DNA of 64,000 nucleotides from Sphingopyxis jiangsuensis (GTDB lineage: Bacteria > Pseudomonadota > Alphaproteobacteria > Sphingomonadales > Sphingomonadaceae): NCBI RefSeq assembly GCF_016734905.1, contig NZ_JAERPO010000001.1:186001-250000 (forward strand), read 5' to 3'. This document shows, piece after piece, positions 36,951-44,220 of this stretch. The stretch's first letter is position 1, and each line of letters opens with the position of its first letter. The notes beneath the pieces are model-generated. The model was not told the DNA's origin, did not search any database, and saw only the letters and a program-made list of their open reading frames with translations. The translations under genes and the position numbers were made by a program.

Positions 36951-38387
36951 TCAGGCGGCGGTGTCGATTCCGAGGTCGCTCAACTTGCGGTAAAGCGTCG
37001 AACGGCCGATGCCGAGGCGGCGGGCGACTTCGCTCATGCGGCCGCGATAATGGCCGATGGCAAGACGGATGACATCGGCCTCGATCTCCTCGAGCGGACG
37101 CAGATTGCCGTCGGGGAGGTAGAGCGTCACGCCGATCGCTTCGCCGTTGATCGCGATATTGCCTTCGCTCGCAGGGACGGTGCCGCCGCTGAGTGCCGCG
37201 TCGATGGCGCCGAAGTCGGCGCTGGTCAGCACATCGGTCTTGCTGGCGACCGCTGCGCGAAACAGCACATCCTGCAACTGGCGGACATTGCCCGGCCAGG
37301 CGTAGGAGGCGAGGAGGCGCAGCGCGTCGTCGGTGACGCCGATTGATCCCATTCCCGGCAAGCCGCCGATGCGATCGATCAGGTGCCGCGCCAGCGGGCC
37401 GACGTCGCCGCGGCGTTCGCTGAGCGAGGGCAGGGTGAACTGCGCCGCGGTGAGCGCATAATAAAGATCTTCGCGGAAATGCCCCGCCTCGATCAGCTTG
37501 TCGAGCGGGCTGGCACTCGTCGAGATGATGCGAACATCGACGGTCTGGCGGATGGTGCCGCCGATCATCTGCACCTCGCCGCTGTTCAGAAATTCGACGA
37601 GCTTGGCCTGCGTTTCGAGCGGGATGCATTCGACATGGTCGATGATGATGCTGCCGCCGTCGGCCTGGACGAGCCGCCCGATCTGGCGGTCGAAGGCGCC
37701 CGGAAAGGCGCCGCGCTCATGCCCGAACAGCCCCGATCCGATAAGGCCGGGGGAGACTGCGGAACAATCGACCATCACGAGCGCGCCGCGCGACCGCGGG
37801 CTTGCCGCGTGGATCGCGCGTGCGAACACTTCCTTGCCGGTGCCGGGCTTGCCCTTGATCATCACCGGAACGCGCGCGCGCGCCGCCTTGGCGGCGATGG
37901 CGAGCGCGCTGCGGAAATTGGGGCTCGACCCGATGATCTCTTCGAACCCCAGCGGAGCGCGGAGCTTTTCGGTAAGCGGACGAAGTTCGCCCTGCGGACC
38001 GCTGCTGTTCACGATCCGGTCGAGCGCGCCGAGCAGGCGGTCGGGGGCGATAGGTTTCTGGACAAAGTCGGTCGCACCGGCGCGCATGGCCGCAACCGCA
38101 ACCTCGACCCCGTTGCGCATCGTGATCACGACGAGCGGCAGCGCGGGGCGCCAGCTCCGCAGTTGCGAGACGAATTCGGCGATCTCGACGCCGGGTGTGC
38201 CCTGATCGACGAGCACGGCGTCGAGCCCCATGCCTTCCTGCGTGCCGAGCTTGGCCAGCGCGGTGTCGGTGTCGCCGGCAACGATGCTGCGCCAGCCGCC
38301 GCGCGACACGAGCGCGGACAGAAAGCGCTGTTGTGCCGGCTCGCTGTCGACAATCATTACCGTTCGCGTGTCGCGCGTGCTCGCCAT
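36951..38387 (-). CDS. NtrC-like response regulator with degenerate sigma-54 motifs
   Basis: 478 residues: receiver (Asp61 retained in LVDQGTPG, but the acidic pair is D14-S15), AAA+ domain (Walker A GKPGTGKE at 179-186) and a Fis-type helix-turn-helix (MSEVARRLGIGRSTLYRKLS). The sigma-54 contact loop reads GAFPGA (226-231) instead of GAFTGA, and Walker B reads IIIDH (250-251) instead of DE. Both changes should impair classical sigma-54 activation, as in NtrC-family proteins that work with sigma-70. No kinase is adjacent. Start taken at MASTRDTRTV; upstream in-frame extension is unlike the family. Confidence 0.85.
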   Translation of the reverse strand: MASTRDTRTVMIVDSEPAQQRFLSALVSRGGWRSIVAGDTDTALAKLGTQEGMGLDAVLVDQGTPGVEIAEFVSQLRSWRPALPLVVITMRNGVEVAVAAMRAGATDFVQKPIAPDRLLGALDRIVNSSGPQGELRPLTEKLRAPLGFEEIIGSSPNFRSALAIAAKAARARVPVMIKGKPGTGKEVFARAIHAASPRSRGALVMVDCSAVSPGLIGSGLFGHERGAFPGAFDRQIGRLVQADGGSIIIDHVECIPLETQAKLVEFLNSGEVQMIGGTIRQTVDVRIISTSASPLDKLIEAGHFREDLYYALTAAQFTLPSLSERRGDVGPLARHLIDRIGGLPGMGSIGVTDDALRLLASYAWPGNVRQLQDVLFRAAVASKTDVLTSADFGAIDAALSGGTVPASEGNIAINGEAIGVTLYLPDGNLRPLEEIEADVIRLAIGHYRGRMSEVARRLGIGRSTLYRKLSDLGIDTAA

Positions 38388-38646
38388 CGTTCCCGTTCTG
38401 CCCTCTCGTCGGCCTGGTCCTGCCGGAATTGCGCTATGGCCGCCGACCATAGGACCGATGGGTAAAGGGGCGATTAAGGGCGAAGCGCTTTTGACTGCAG
38501 CGAAATCCGGCGGGGGCGCAACTTTGTTGCCAGCCAAGCCAATCGCGCTATTGAGCGCGCGGGTTTGCATGGCTAAGACCGGCGCGAAACGCGATTCTGG
38601 GGCGCGCGCATCGCGACCCGGTCGACAGCCGAAGGGGATGAAGGCA
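38388..38646. other. Intergenic region between NtrC-like gene and COX IV-like gene
   Basis: 259 bases holding the divergent promoters of the regulator (left) and of the coxIV-pntAA unit (right). I see one GATTC site and CG-rich stretches but no strong terminator, repeat or further gene; an open frame crossing it in the + direction carries only the C-terminal small cytochrome oxidase gene. Confidence 0.4.
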
Positions 38647-38769
38647 ATGGCGGAACAGGAAATGAAGGCAGCGAACGAAACCTATTCGGGTTTCATCAGC
38701 CTGCTGAAAGTCGGCTCGATCATCACGATCGTCACGACGGTGGTCGTCGTCCTGCTCATCGCTTCCTGA
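38647..38769 (+). CDS. aa3-type cytochrome c oxidase subunit IV-like peptide
   Basis: 40 residues: a short polar N-terminus (MAEQEMKAANETYSGF) and one C-terminal transmembrane helix (ITIVTTVVVVLLIAS). This fits the bacterial aa3 subunit IV family (PF07835), which normally has the pattern xTYxGFxxxxKxG before the helix. It lies 12 bases before pntAA; in sphingomonads this pairing is common. ATG 38638 gives a form three residues longer. Confidence 0.75.
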   Translation: MAEQEMKAANETYSGFISLLKVGSIITIVTTVVVVLLIAS

Positions 38770-38781
38770 GCGGCCGGCGAT

Positions 38782-39909
38782 ATGCGCATTGCCGTTCTGA
38801 AAGAACTCGCCGCCGGCGAGACGCGCGTTGCTGCGACTCCCGAAACCGTCAAGAAATTCATCGGCCTGGGCGCCGAACTTGCCGTCGAAACGGGGGCGGG
38901 CGTGCAGGCGTCGATTTCCGATTCCGACTATAGCGCAGCCGGGGCAAAGGTCGGCAGTCGCGCCGATGTCCTGAAAGGCGCGAATATCATCCTCGGCATC
39001 CAGGGACCCGACCCGAAGGATCTGAGCGGCTTTGCCGACGGCGCTTGGCTCGCCGCCGGTCTCAACCCCTTTGGCGAACGTGCGCGCGTTGACGAATATG
39101 CCAGGCTCGGGATCGAGGCGCTCGCAATGGAGTTCATGCCGCGCATCACGCGTGCGCAATCGATGGATATATTGTCGAGCCAGGCCAATCTTGCGGGTTA
39201 CAAGGCGGTGCTTCTGGCAGCCAACGCCTATGGCCGTGCTTTCCCGATGATGATGACCGCAGCGGGCACCGTCAGTGCAGCGAGGGCGTTCATCATGGGC
39301 GTCGGCGTCGCCGGGCTTCAGGCCATCGCGACCGCGCGCCGCCTCGGCGCTCAGGTTAGCGCGACCGACGTGCGCTCTGCGACCAAGGAACAGATCATCA
39401 GCCTCGGCGCCAAGCCGATCTTTGTGGAAAGCGTCGCGGGGATCGAAGGCGAGGGCGCCGGTGGCTATGCCACGGAAATGTCCGAAGAATACCAGAAAGC
39501 ACAGGCTGAACTGGTATCCGCGCACATCGCCAAGCAAGATATCGTCATCACGACCGCATTGATCCCGGGACGACCCGCGCCGCGGCTGATCTCGGACGCG
39601 CAGCTGGCGACGATGCGCACCGGTAGCGTCATCGTCGACATGGCTGCCGAAAGCGGCGGGAACGTCGAAGGATCGGTGTCCGGGGAGACGAAGCGGATCC
39701 ACGGCGTGACGGTAATCGGCGCGAAAAATATCGCGGCGTTGATGCCCGCCGACACGAGCGCGCTGTTCAGCCGCAACCTGTTCAACTTCCTTTCCGCCTT
39801 TTGGGACAAGGAAGCGGGCAGGCCGATTCTCGATGAGGAAATCGGGAACGCTGTGCGGCTCACCCAGGGTGGAAAAGTGGTCCACGACCGCTTGGTTGGA
39901 CAGAATTAA
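38782..39909 (+). CDS. pntAA: NAD(P) transhydrogenase subunit alpha part 1
   Basis: 375 residues. Begins MRIAVLKELAAGETRVAATPETV (first 20: MRIAVLKELAAGETRVAATP). The NAD(H)-binding domain I shows GVGVAGLQAIATARRLGAQV, then ATDVRSATKEQI, TTALIPGRPAPRLI, and VDMAAESGGNVE. With PntAB and PntB it forms the proton-translocating transhydrogenase that makes NADPH. A terminator follows at once, before two fasciclin genes. Confidence 0.93.
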   Translation: MRIAVLKELAAGETRVAATPETVKKFIGLGAELAVETGAGVQASISDSDYSAAGAKVGSRADVLKGANIILGIQGPDPKDLSGFADGAWLAAGLNPFGERARVDEYARLGIEALAMEFMPRITRAQSMDILSSQANLAGYKAVLLAANAYGRAFPMMMTAAGTVSAARAFIMGVGVAGLQAIATARRLGAQVSATDVRSATKEQIISLGAKPIFVESVAGIEGEGAGGYATEMSEEYQKAQAELVSAHIAKQDIVITTALIPGRPAPRLISDAQLATMRTGSVIVDMAAESGGNVEGSVSGETKRIHGVTVIGAKNIAALMPADTSALFSRNLFNFLSAFWDKEAGRPILDEEIGNAVRLTQGGKVVHDRLVGQN

Positions 39910-39913
39910 TCGA

Positions 39914-39938
39914 AAAAATGGCCGATTTCGGCCTTTTC
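39914..39938 (+). terminator. Terminator after pntAA
   Basis: AAAAAAT, then stem GGCCG (39920-39924) / CGGCC (39929-39933) with loop ATTT, then TTTTCAT. Short stem but with the A-tract/T-run arrangement of a bidirectional-type terminator; partial read-through would be needed for the downstream pnt genes unless they have their own promoters. Confidence 0.6.
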
Positions 39939-40006
39939 ATGCGCGGTTCATCGGTTATGATGTAGGTGGGGTCTGAATACCCATCCTATCAATTACCGGA
40001 GAATGT

Positions 40007-40702
40007 TTGATGTTGCGTGCGAAGTTTTTCGCTGTTCCCCTGATTGCCTTTTCGATGGCTGCCACACCATCCGCGGCGCTCGCCAGCTCGGCTGCAGCTG
40101 ATGCCGAGTCCACTGTAGCCGAAGCCGAAGCTGCGGCGGAAGCCATGGTGGAGAGCTGGAATATCGTCCAGAACGCAACCAAGTCGCCCGAACATAACAC
40201 GCTCGCCAAAGCCATCGTCGCTGCGGGCCTGACCCAGACGCTGAGCGCGCCCGGACCCTTCACTCTGTTCGCCCCCACCGACCAGGCCTTTGCCGCGGTG
40301 CCGCCGATGACGAACTATCTGATGAACCCGGTCAACAAGCCTGCGCTCGCACAGGTGCTTACCTATCACGTCGTGCCCGGCAAGATTACGGCCGAAGATC
40401 TTTATGCCAAGATCGAAGCCGGCGGTGGCAAGGCGACGCTGACCACCGTCGAAGGTCAGACGCTGACCTTCACCGAGGTGCAGGGGAATATCAAGGTCGA
40501 CGGCACGCAGGGCAGCACGGGCTATGTCACGCAGCCCGACGTCGACCAGTCGAACGGCGTCATTCATGTGGTGAACGGCCTCCTGCTTCCCGAGCTGAAG
40601 CCTGTGAAGCCGGAACCCGTTGCGGCGGCGCCGGCAGAGGCCGCTGCGCCCGCCACCGAGGCGGCTCCGGCTTCGGCCGATGCGCCGGCCGCCGCGTCCT
40701 GA
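40007..40702 (+). CDS. Exported fasciclin-domain protein
   Basis: 231 residues. Sec signal peptide (FFAVPLIAFSMAATPSAALA, cleavage after ALA), then one complete FAS1 domain (NIVQNA-like WNIVQNATKSPEHNTLAKAI, FTLFAPTDQAFAAVP, LTYHVVPGK, NGVIHVVNGLLLP) and a Pro/Ala/Glu-rich tail of about 35 residues. FAS1 proteins act in adhesion or surface binding. Followed by a second fasciclin gene 17 bases on. Its presence between pntAA and pntAB is unexpected. Confidence 0.9.
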   Translation: MMLRAKFFAVPLIAFSMAATPSAALASSAAADAESTVAEAEAAAEAMVESWNIVQNATKSPEHNTLAKAIVAAGLTQTLSAPGPFTLFAPTDQAFAAVPPMTNYLMNPVNKPALAQVLTYHVVPGKITAEDLYAKIEAGGGKATLTTVEGQTLTFTEVQGNIKVDGTQGSTGYVTQPDVDQSNGVIHVVNGLLLPELKPVKPEPVAAAPAEAAAPATEAAPASADAPAAAS

Positions 40703-40719
40703 TTTCGCGGGGCGTCCAA

Positions 40720-41328
40720 ATGACGAATTGCAATATGCTGGTCGCCCTTGCGGCGGCCAGCATTTGTCTTGCCGGTTGTTCGGACAAACCGGCCTCCGGC
40801 GAATCCGATCCCGTGACGTCCGAAAGCCTGAACGTCGGGGTCGATAAATCTGTTGTCGATTCCGGCAAGATGGCGGCTTCAAACTCGATTGCCGAAAATA
40901 TCGCGGGATCGCCCAACCACAAGATGTTGCACGGGACGCTGCAAGCCGCGGGGCTTGTCGAGCGGCTGGGCGGCGACGGCGAATATACGGTGTTCGCGCC
41001 GACCGACGCAGCCTTTGTGCAAATTCCGCCCGTTACGCGCGAGGGGTGGATGCTGCCGGCCCAAAAGCAAGTGTTGCACGCGATACTGAACCATCACGTC
41101 GTGCGCGGAAGGATCGATTCTGCGGAACTGGAGCGGCTGGTCGACGCCGGCGACGGGGCGGCAAAACTGAAAACGCTGGACGGGCGCGACCTTTGGATTC
41201 GCCGTTCGGGCGCCAGCTATATTCTGACAAGCGGTAGCGGGAACAAGGCCGCCATTACCGAGGCTGACCTCGCGCAGAAAAATGGTGTTGTCCACATAGT
41301 CGACGCCGTGCTCATTCCGGCTACATGA
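40720..41328 (+). CDS. Fasciclin-domain lipoprotein
   Basis: 202 residues. Lipoprotein signal ending LAGC (Cys20), followed by a 35-residue linker and a FAS1 domain (NIAGSPNHKMLHGTLQAAGL-like start, YTVFAPTDAAFVQIP, ILNHHVVRG, NGVVHIVDAVLIP). Similar to its upstream neighbour in fold but strongly diverged, and membrane-anchored. The two are likely an ancient duplication or a functional pair. Confidence 0.88.
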   Translation: MTNCNMLVALAAASICLAGCSDKPASGESDPVTSESLNVGVDKSVVDSGKMAASNSIAENIAGSPNHKMLHGTLQAAGLVERLGGDGEYTVFAPTDAAFVQIPPVTREGWMLPAQKQVLHAILNHHVVRGRIDSAELERLVDAGDGAAKLKTLDGRDLWIRRSGASYILTSGSGNKAAITEADLAQKNGVVHIVDAVLIPAT

Positions 41329-41336
41329 GCCGCCCG

Positions 41337-41428
41337 GTCGACTCCGCGAAATAAAATTACACGAACGGCCCGCATTTTTCGCCTTGAGAAATGCGGGTCG
41401 CTACGTTTTCGACCGCTTAGGAGTCGAC
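41337..41428. promoter_or_regulatory. Nested inverted repeats between fasciclin gene and pntAB
   Basis: Outer perfect 9-bp arms GTCGACTCC (41337-41345) and GGAGTCGAC (41420-41428) enclose a terminator-like hairpin at 41369-41397. The intergenic region of 158 bases also has three GANTC sites (41340, 41421, 41466). It probably holds the pntAB promoter. Confidence 0.35.
41369..41397 (+). terminator. Terminator after second fasciclin gene
   Basis: Perfect 9-bp stem CCCGCATTT (41369-41377) / AAATGCGGG (41389-41397), loop of 11 bases, with TTTT 9 bases further on. Separates the fasciclin genes from pntAB. Confidence 0.55.
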
Positions 41429-41486
41429 AGGTCGCGCCGAGCGCGGCAATAGGTTCGCCAAAGCGGAATCAACAGGGGAGCGCCGC

Positions 41487-41768
41487 GTGGATTTCATCGC
41501 CATTTTCTCGATTTTCGTGCTGGCATGTTTTGTCGGCTATTTCGTCGTCTGGTCGGTCACCCCGGCGCTGCACACGCCGCTGATGAGCGTGACCAATGCG
41601 ATTTCGTCGGTGATTATCGTCGGCGCGCTGATTGCCAGCGCAGCCGCGGGATCGCCGGTGTCGAAATGGCTCGGCCTTGCCGCGGTCGTCATGGCCAGCG
41701 TCAACATCTTCGGCGGCTTCGCCGTGACCGAGCGCATGCTGGCGATGTACAAAAAGAAAGAGCGCTAA
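41487..41768 (+). CDS. pntAB: NAD(P) transhydrogenase subunit alpha part 2
   Basis: 93 residues with three to four transmembrane helices: FSIFVLACFVGYFVVWSVTP, then LHTPLMSVTNAISSVIIVGAL, and VMASVNIFGGFAVTERML. The membrane part of the alpha subunit in three-gene transhydrogenases. GTG start with GGGGAG upstream. Between it and pntB lies a 78-base palindromic repeat. Confidence 0.92.
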   Translation: MDFIAIFSIFVLACFVGYFVVWSVTPALHTPLMSVTNAISSVIIVGALIASAAAGSPVSKWLGLAAVVMASVNIFGGFAVTERMLAMYKKKER

Positions 41769-41783
41769 AATTCTGAAATCAAT

Positions 41784-41861
41784 CGTCACCCCGGCGCAGG
41801 CCGGGGTCTCAACTTCGCGGCTCGACGCAGCGGTGAGATCCCGGCCTTCGCCCGGATGACG
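41784..41861. repeat. 78-bp palindromic dispersed repeat, copy 1
   Basis: Two 28-base arms (41784-41811 and 41834-41861) are inverted copies matching at 24 of 28 positions, with a 22-base spacer. Arm ends are CGTCA and TCTCA. The element lies between pntAB and pntB. A second copy of exactly the same length is at 46500-46577. Confidence 0.75.
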
Positions 41862-41882
41862 TCAGGGGGAATAATTTTCACC

Positions 41883-43307
41883 ATGCACGAACTTGCACCG
41901 ATCAATCCGTGGGTAGCGCTGGCCTATCTGGTCGCGGGGATCTGCTTCATTCTTGCGCTGCGCGGCCTGTCGTCGCCGGCCTCGTCGCGCCGCGGCAACC
42001 GTTTCGGCATGGCGGGCATGGCGATTGCCGTCGTCACGACGCTGCTGACGCACGAACTAGCCAACCCGGTCGAGGTTCTGGGCGCAATCGCGGTCGGCGG
42101 CGTCATCGGGCTCGTCATGGCACGGCGCATTGCGATGACCGCTATGCCGCAGCTCGTCGCGGCCTTCCACAGCCTCGTGGGTCTTGCCGCGGTCGCGGTT
42201 GCGGCGGCGGCGTATTTGAATCCGCTCGCGTTCGGCATCGCTGATCCGTCGGGGCAGATTTTCACCGTCAGCCGGATCGAAATGGGGCTTGGCATTGCGA
42301 TCGGTGCGATCACCTTTTCGGGGTCGGTCATCGCCTTCCTGAAACTCAACGGCAATATGTCGGGTGCGCCGATCATCCTGCCGCTGCGCCACCTGATCAA
42401 CCTGGGTACGCTGGCAGCAATTCTTGGATTGATTGCCTATTTCACGCTCGACCAGTCGCCGTGGGTGTTCTGGACGGTTACGGCGCTCAGCTTTACCATC
42501 GGCTTCCTGCTGATCATTCCCATCGGCGGCGCCGACATGCCGGTCGTCGTGTCGATGCTCAACAGCTATTCGGGATGGGCCGCTGCGGCGATGGGCTTCA
42601 CGCTCGGCAACACCGCGATGATCATCACCGGCGCACTCGTCGGGGCATCGGGCGCCATTCTGTCGTACATCATGTGTCGCGCGATGAATCGCAGCTTCGT
42701 CAGCGTGATTGCGGGCGGCTTTGGTGCCGATACCTCGGCGGCCGCCGGCGGCGCCAAGGAACAGCGCCCGTGGAAACCCGGCAGCGCCGACGACGCGGCT
42801 TTCCTGATGAGCCAGGCCGATACGGTCATTATCGTTCCCGGCTACGGGATGGCCGTCGCCCAGGCGCAGCATGCGCTTCGCGAAATGGGCGACCTGCTGA
42901 AAGCCGAAGGTGTGACGGTCAAATATGCGATTCATCCGGTCGCGGGGCGTATGCCTGGCCATATGAACGTCCTGCTTGCCGAGGCCAGCGTTCCTTATGA
43001 CGAAGTGTTCGAGCTTGAAGATATCAACAACGAGTTCGCACAATGCGACGTCGCCTTTGTCATCGGTGCCAACGACGTGACCAACCCGGCGGCAAAGACC
43101 GACAAGACCTCGCCAATCTATGGCATGCCGGTGCTCGACGTCGAAAAGGCCAAAACGGTCCTGTTCGTGAAGCGTTCGATGGGCGGCGTCGGCTACGCCG
43201 GGGTCGACAATGATGTCTTCTACATGGATCAGACGATGATGCTGCTGGGCGATGCCAAGAAGATGACCGACGACATCGTCAAGGCGCTGGGCAGCGGCGG
43301 GCACTAG
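41883..43307 (+). CDS. pntB: NAD(P) transhydrogenase subunit beta
   Basis: 474 residues. About eight N-terminal transmembrane helices, then the NADP(H)-binding domain III with VIIVPGYGMAVAQAQHALRE, HPVAGRMPGHMNVLLAEA, VIGANDVTNPAA and FVKRSMGGVGYAGVDN. Completes the transhydrogenase; transfers hydride from NADH to NADP with inward proton flow. The start (MHELAPINPW) lies 21 bases after the repeat element; AGGGGG is the likely ribosome binding site. Confidence 0.94.
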   Translation: MHELAPINPWVALAYLVAGICFILALRGLSSPASSRRGNRFGMAGMAIAVVTTLLTHELANPVEVLGAIAVGGVIGLVMARRIAMTAMPQLVAAFHSLVGLAAVAVAAAAYLNPLAFGIADPSGQIFTVSRIEMGLGIAIGAITFSGSVIAFLKLNGNMSGAPIILPLRHLINLGTLAAILGLIAYFTLDQSPWVFWTVTALSFTIGFLLIIPIGGADMPVVVSMLNSYSGWAAAAMGFTLGNTAMIITGALVGASGAILSYIMCRAMNRSFVSVIAGGFGADTSAAAGGAKEQRPWKPGSADDAAFLMSQADTVIIVPGYGMAVAQAQHALREMGDLLKAEGVTVKYAIHPVAGRMPGHMNVLLAEASVPYDEVFELEDINNEFAQCDVAFVIGANDVTNPAAKTDKTSPIYGMPVLDVEKAKTVLFVKRSMGGVGYAGVDNDVFYMDQTMMLLGDAKKMTDDIVKALGSGGH

Positions 43308-43315
43308 ACAAGAAT

Positions 43316-43411
43316 CGTCGCCCCTGCGAAGGCAGGGGCCGCTGACAAGCGTTTGCCCCTGCGGTCGCGTCCAGAGTCACTGGCCTCTGAACGCCCTTCG
43401 CGGGGGCGACG
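43316..43411. repeat. Palindromic dispersed repeat after pntB
   Basis: Arms beginning CGTCGCCCC (43316) and ending GGGGCGACG (43411), imperfectly complementary over the first ~16 bases, spanning 96 bases. Half copies with the same CGTCGCCCC(C)GCG signature occur at 34520 and around 61513-61557. Confidence 0.55.
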
Positions 43412-43432
43412 TGTTTTCGGATCAAGGGGCCT

Positions 43433-44131
43433 ATGCGGAAAATCGGTTTGATCGGGGGAATAAGCTGGGCTTCGACCGAGCTTTATTACCGGCATCTCAA
43501 CAAGGGGGTGCAGAAGCGGCTCGGCACCGCCTGCTCGGCGCCGATCCTGATGGAGAGCCTGAACTATTGCGACCTGTCGCGGCTGTCGTCGCCGGAGCAA
43601 TGGGCGCATGCGAAGGAAGTGATGGTCGAAACGGCGAAGCGCCTGGAAGGCGGCGGCGCCACCGCGCTGATGATCGCCGCCAATTCGATGCACAAGGTCG
43701 CGGACGAGGTGTCCGCGGCGATTTCGATCCCGCTGATTCACATCGTCGACGAAACGGGCAAGGCAATGAAGGCCGACCGCGTCAAGGCGGCGGCGGTCAT
43801 CGGCACGCACAATGTGATGACCGAATCCTGGTTCCGCCAGCGCCTCGTCCGCCACGGGCTGATGCTCGCCCCCTATGACGCATCACGGGCGACGGCGATC
43901 GACCGCATCATCTATGACGAGTTGATGCAGGGCAAGGTCAGCGAAGCATCGCGGCGCGAGATGCGCACCTTCATCACCGACATCGCCAAACAGGATATTC
44001 AGGCAATCATCCTCGCCTCGACCGAATTGGTGATGCTCGTCGATCCCGATGCCAACATCCTGCCGATCTATGACACAACGCGCATCCATGTCGCGGCGGG
44101 TATCGACTGGATTCTCGGCGACGCCCCCTGA
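43433..44131 (+). CDS. Aspartate/glutamate racemase-like protein without catalytic cysteines
   Basis: 232 residues. Opens RKIGLIGGISWASTELYYRH, and has LIHIVDETGKAM and LPIYDTTRIHVAAGIDWIL, as in the YgeA-type racemases. The first active-site loop reads AANSMH (Ser85, Thr or Cys in active enzymes), and the second reads LASTEL with Ser196 where the family has GCTE. With both thiols replaced, classical two-base racemisation seems unlikely. It may have another activity or bind amino acids. Confidence 0.78.
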   Translation: MRKIGLIGGISWASTELYYRHLNKGVQKRLGTACSAPILMESLNYCDLSRLSSPEQWAHAKEVMVETAKRLEGGGATALMIAANSMHKVADEVSAAISIPLIHIVDETGKAMKADRVKAAAVIGTHNVMTESWFRQRLVRHGLMLAPYDASRATAIDRIIYDELMQGKVSEASRREMRTFITDIAKQDIQAIILASTELVMLVDPDANILPIYDTTRIHVAAGIDWILGDAP

Positions 44132-44161
44132 CCCGATCCCGATTTAACTACAGTGATGTCA

Positions 44162-44189
44162 GCAAGACTTGGCAAGCGCCATGTCTTGC
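44162..44189. promoter_or_regulatory. 28-bp inverted repeat upstream of beta-helix gene
   Basis: GCAAGAC-T-TGGC-AAGC-GCCA-T-GTCTTGC: symmetric except for one central T-T pair in each arm. It lies 32-59 bases upstream of the start, a likely promoter position, and has no T-run. Operator candidate. Confidence 0.5.
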
Positions 44190-44220
44190 CGCATGCTGCT
44201 GAAAAATTGGGGAGAGAGAC

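Noticed and set aside
36187-38387. Possible two-component kinase partner for the NtrC-like regulator
   Set aside because: The adjacent genes are an SDR and a small oxidase peptide; no histidine kinase motifs are present.
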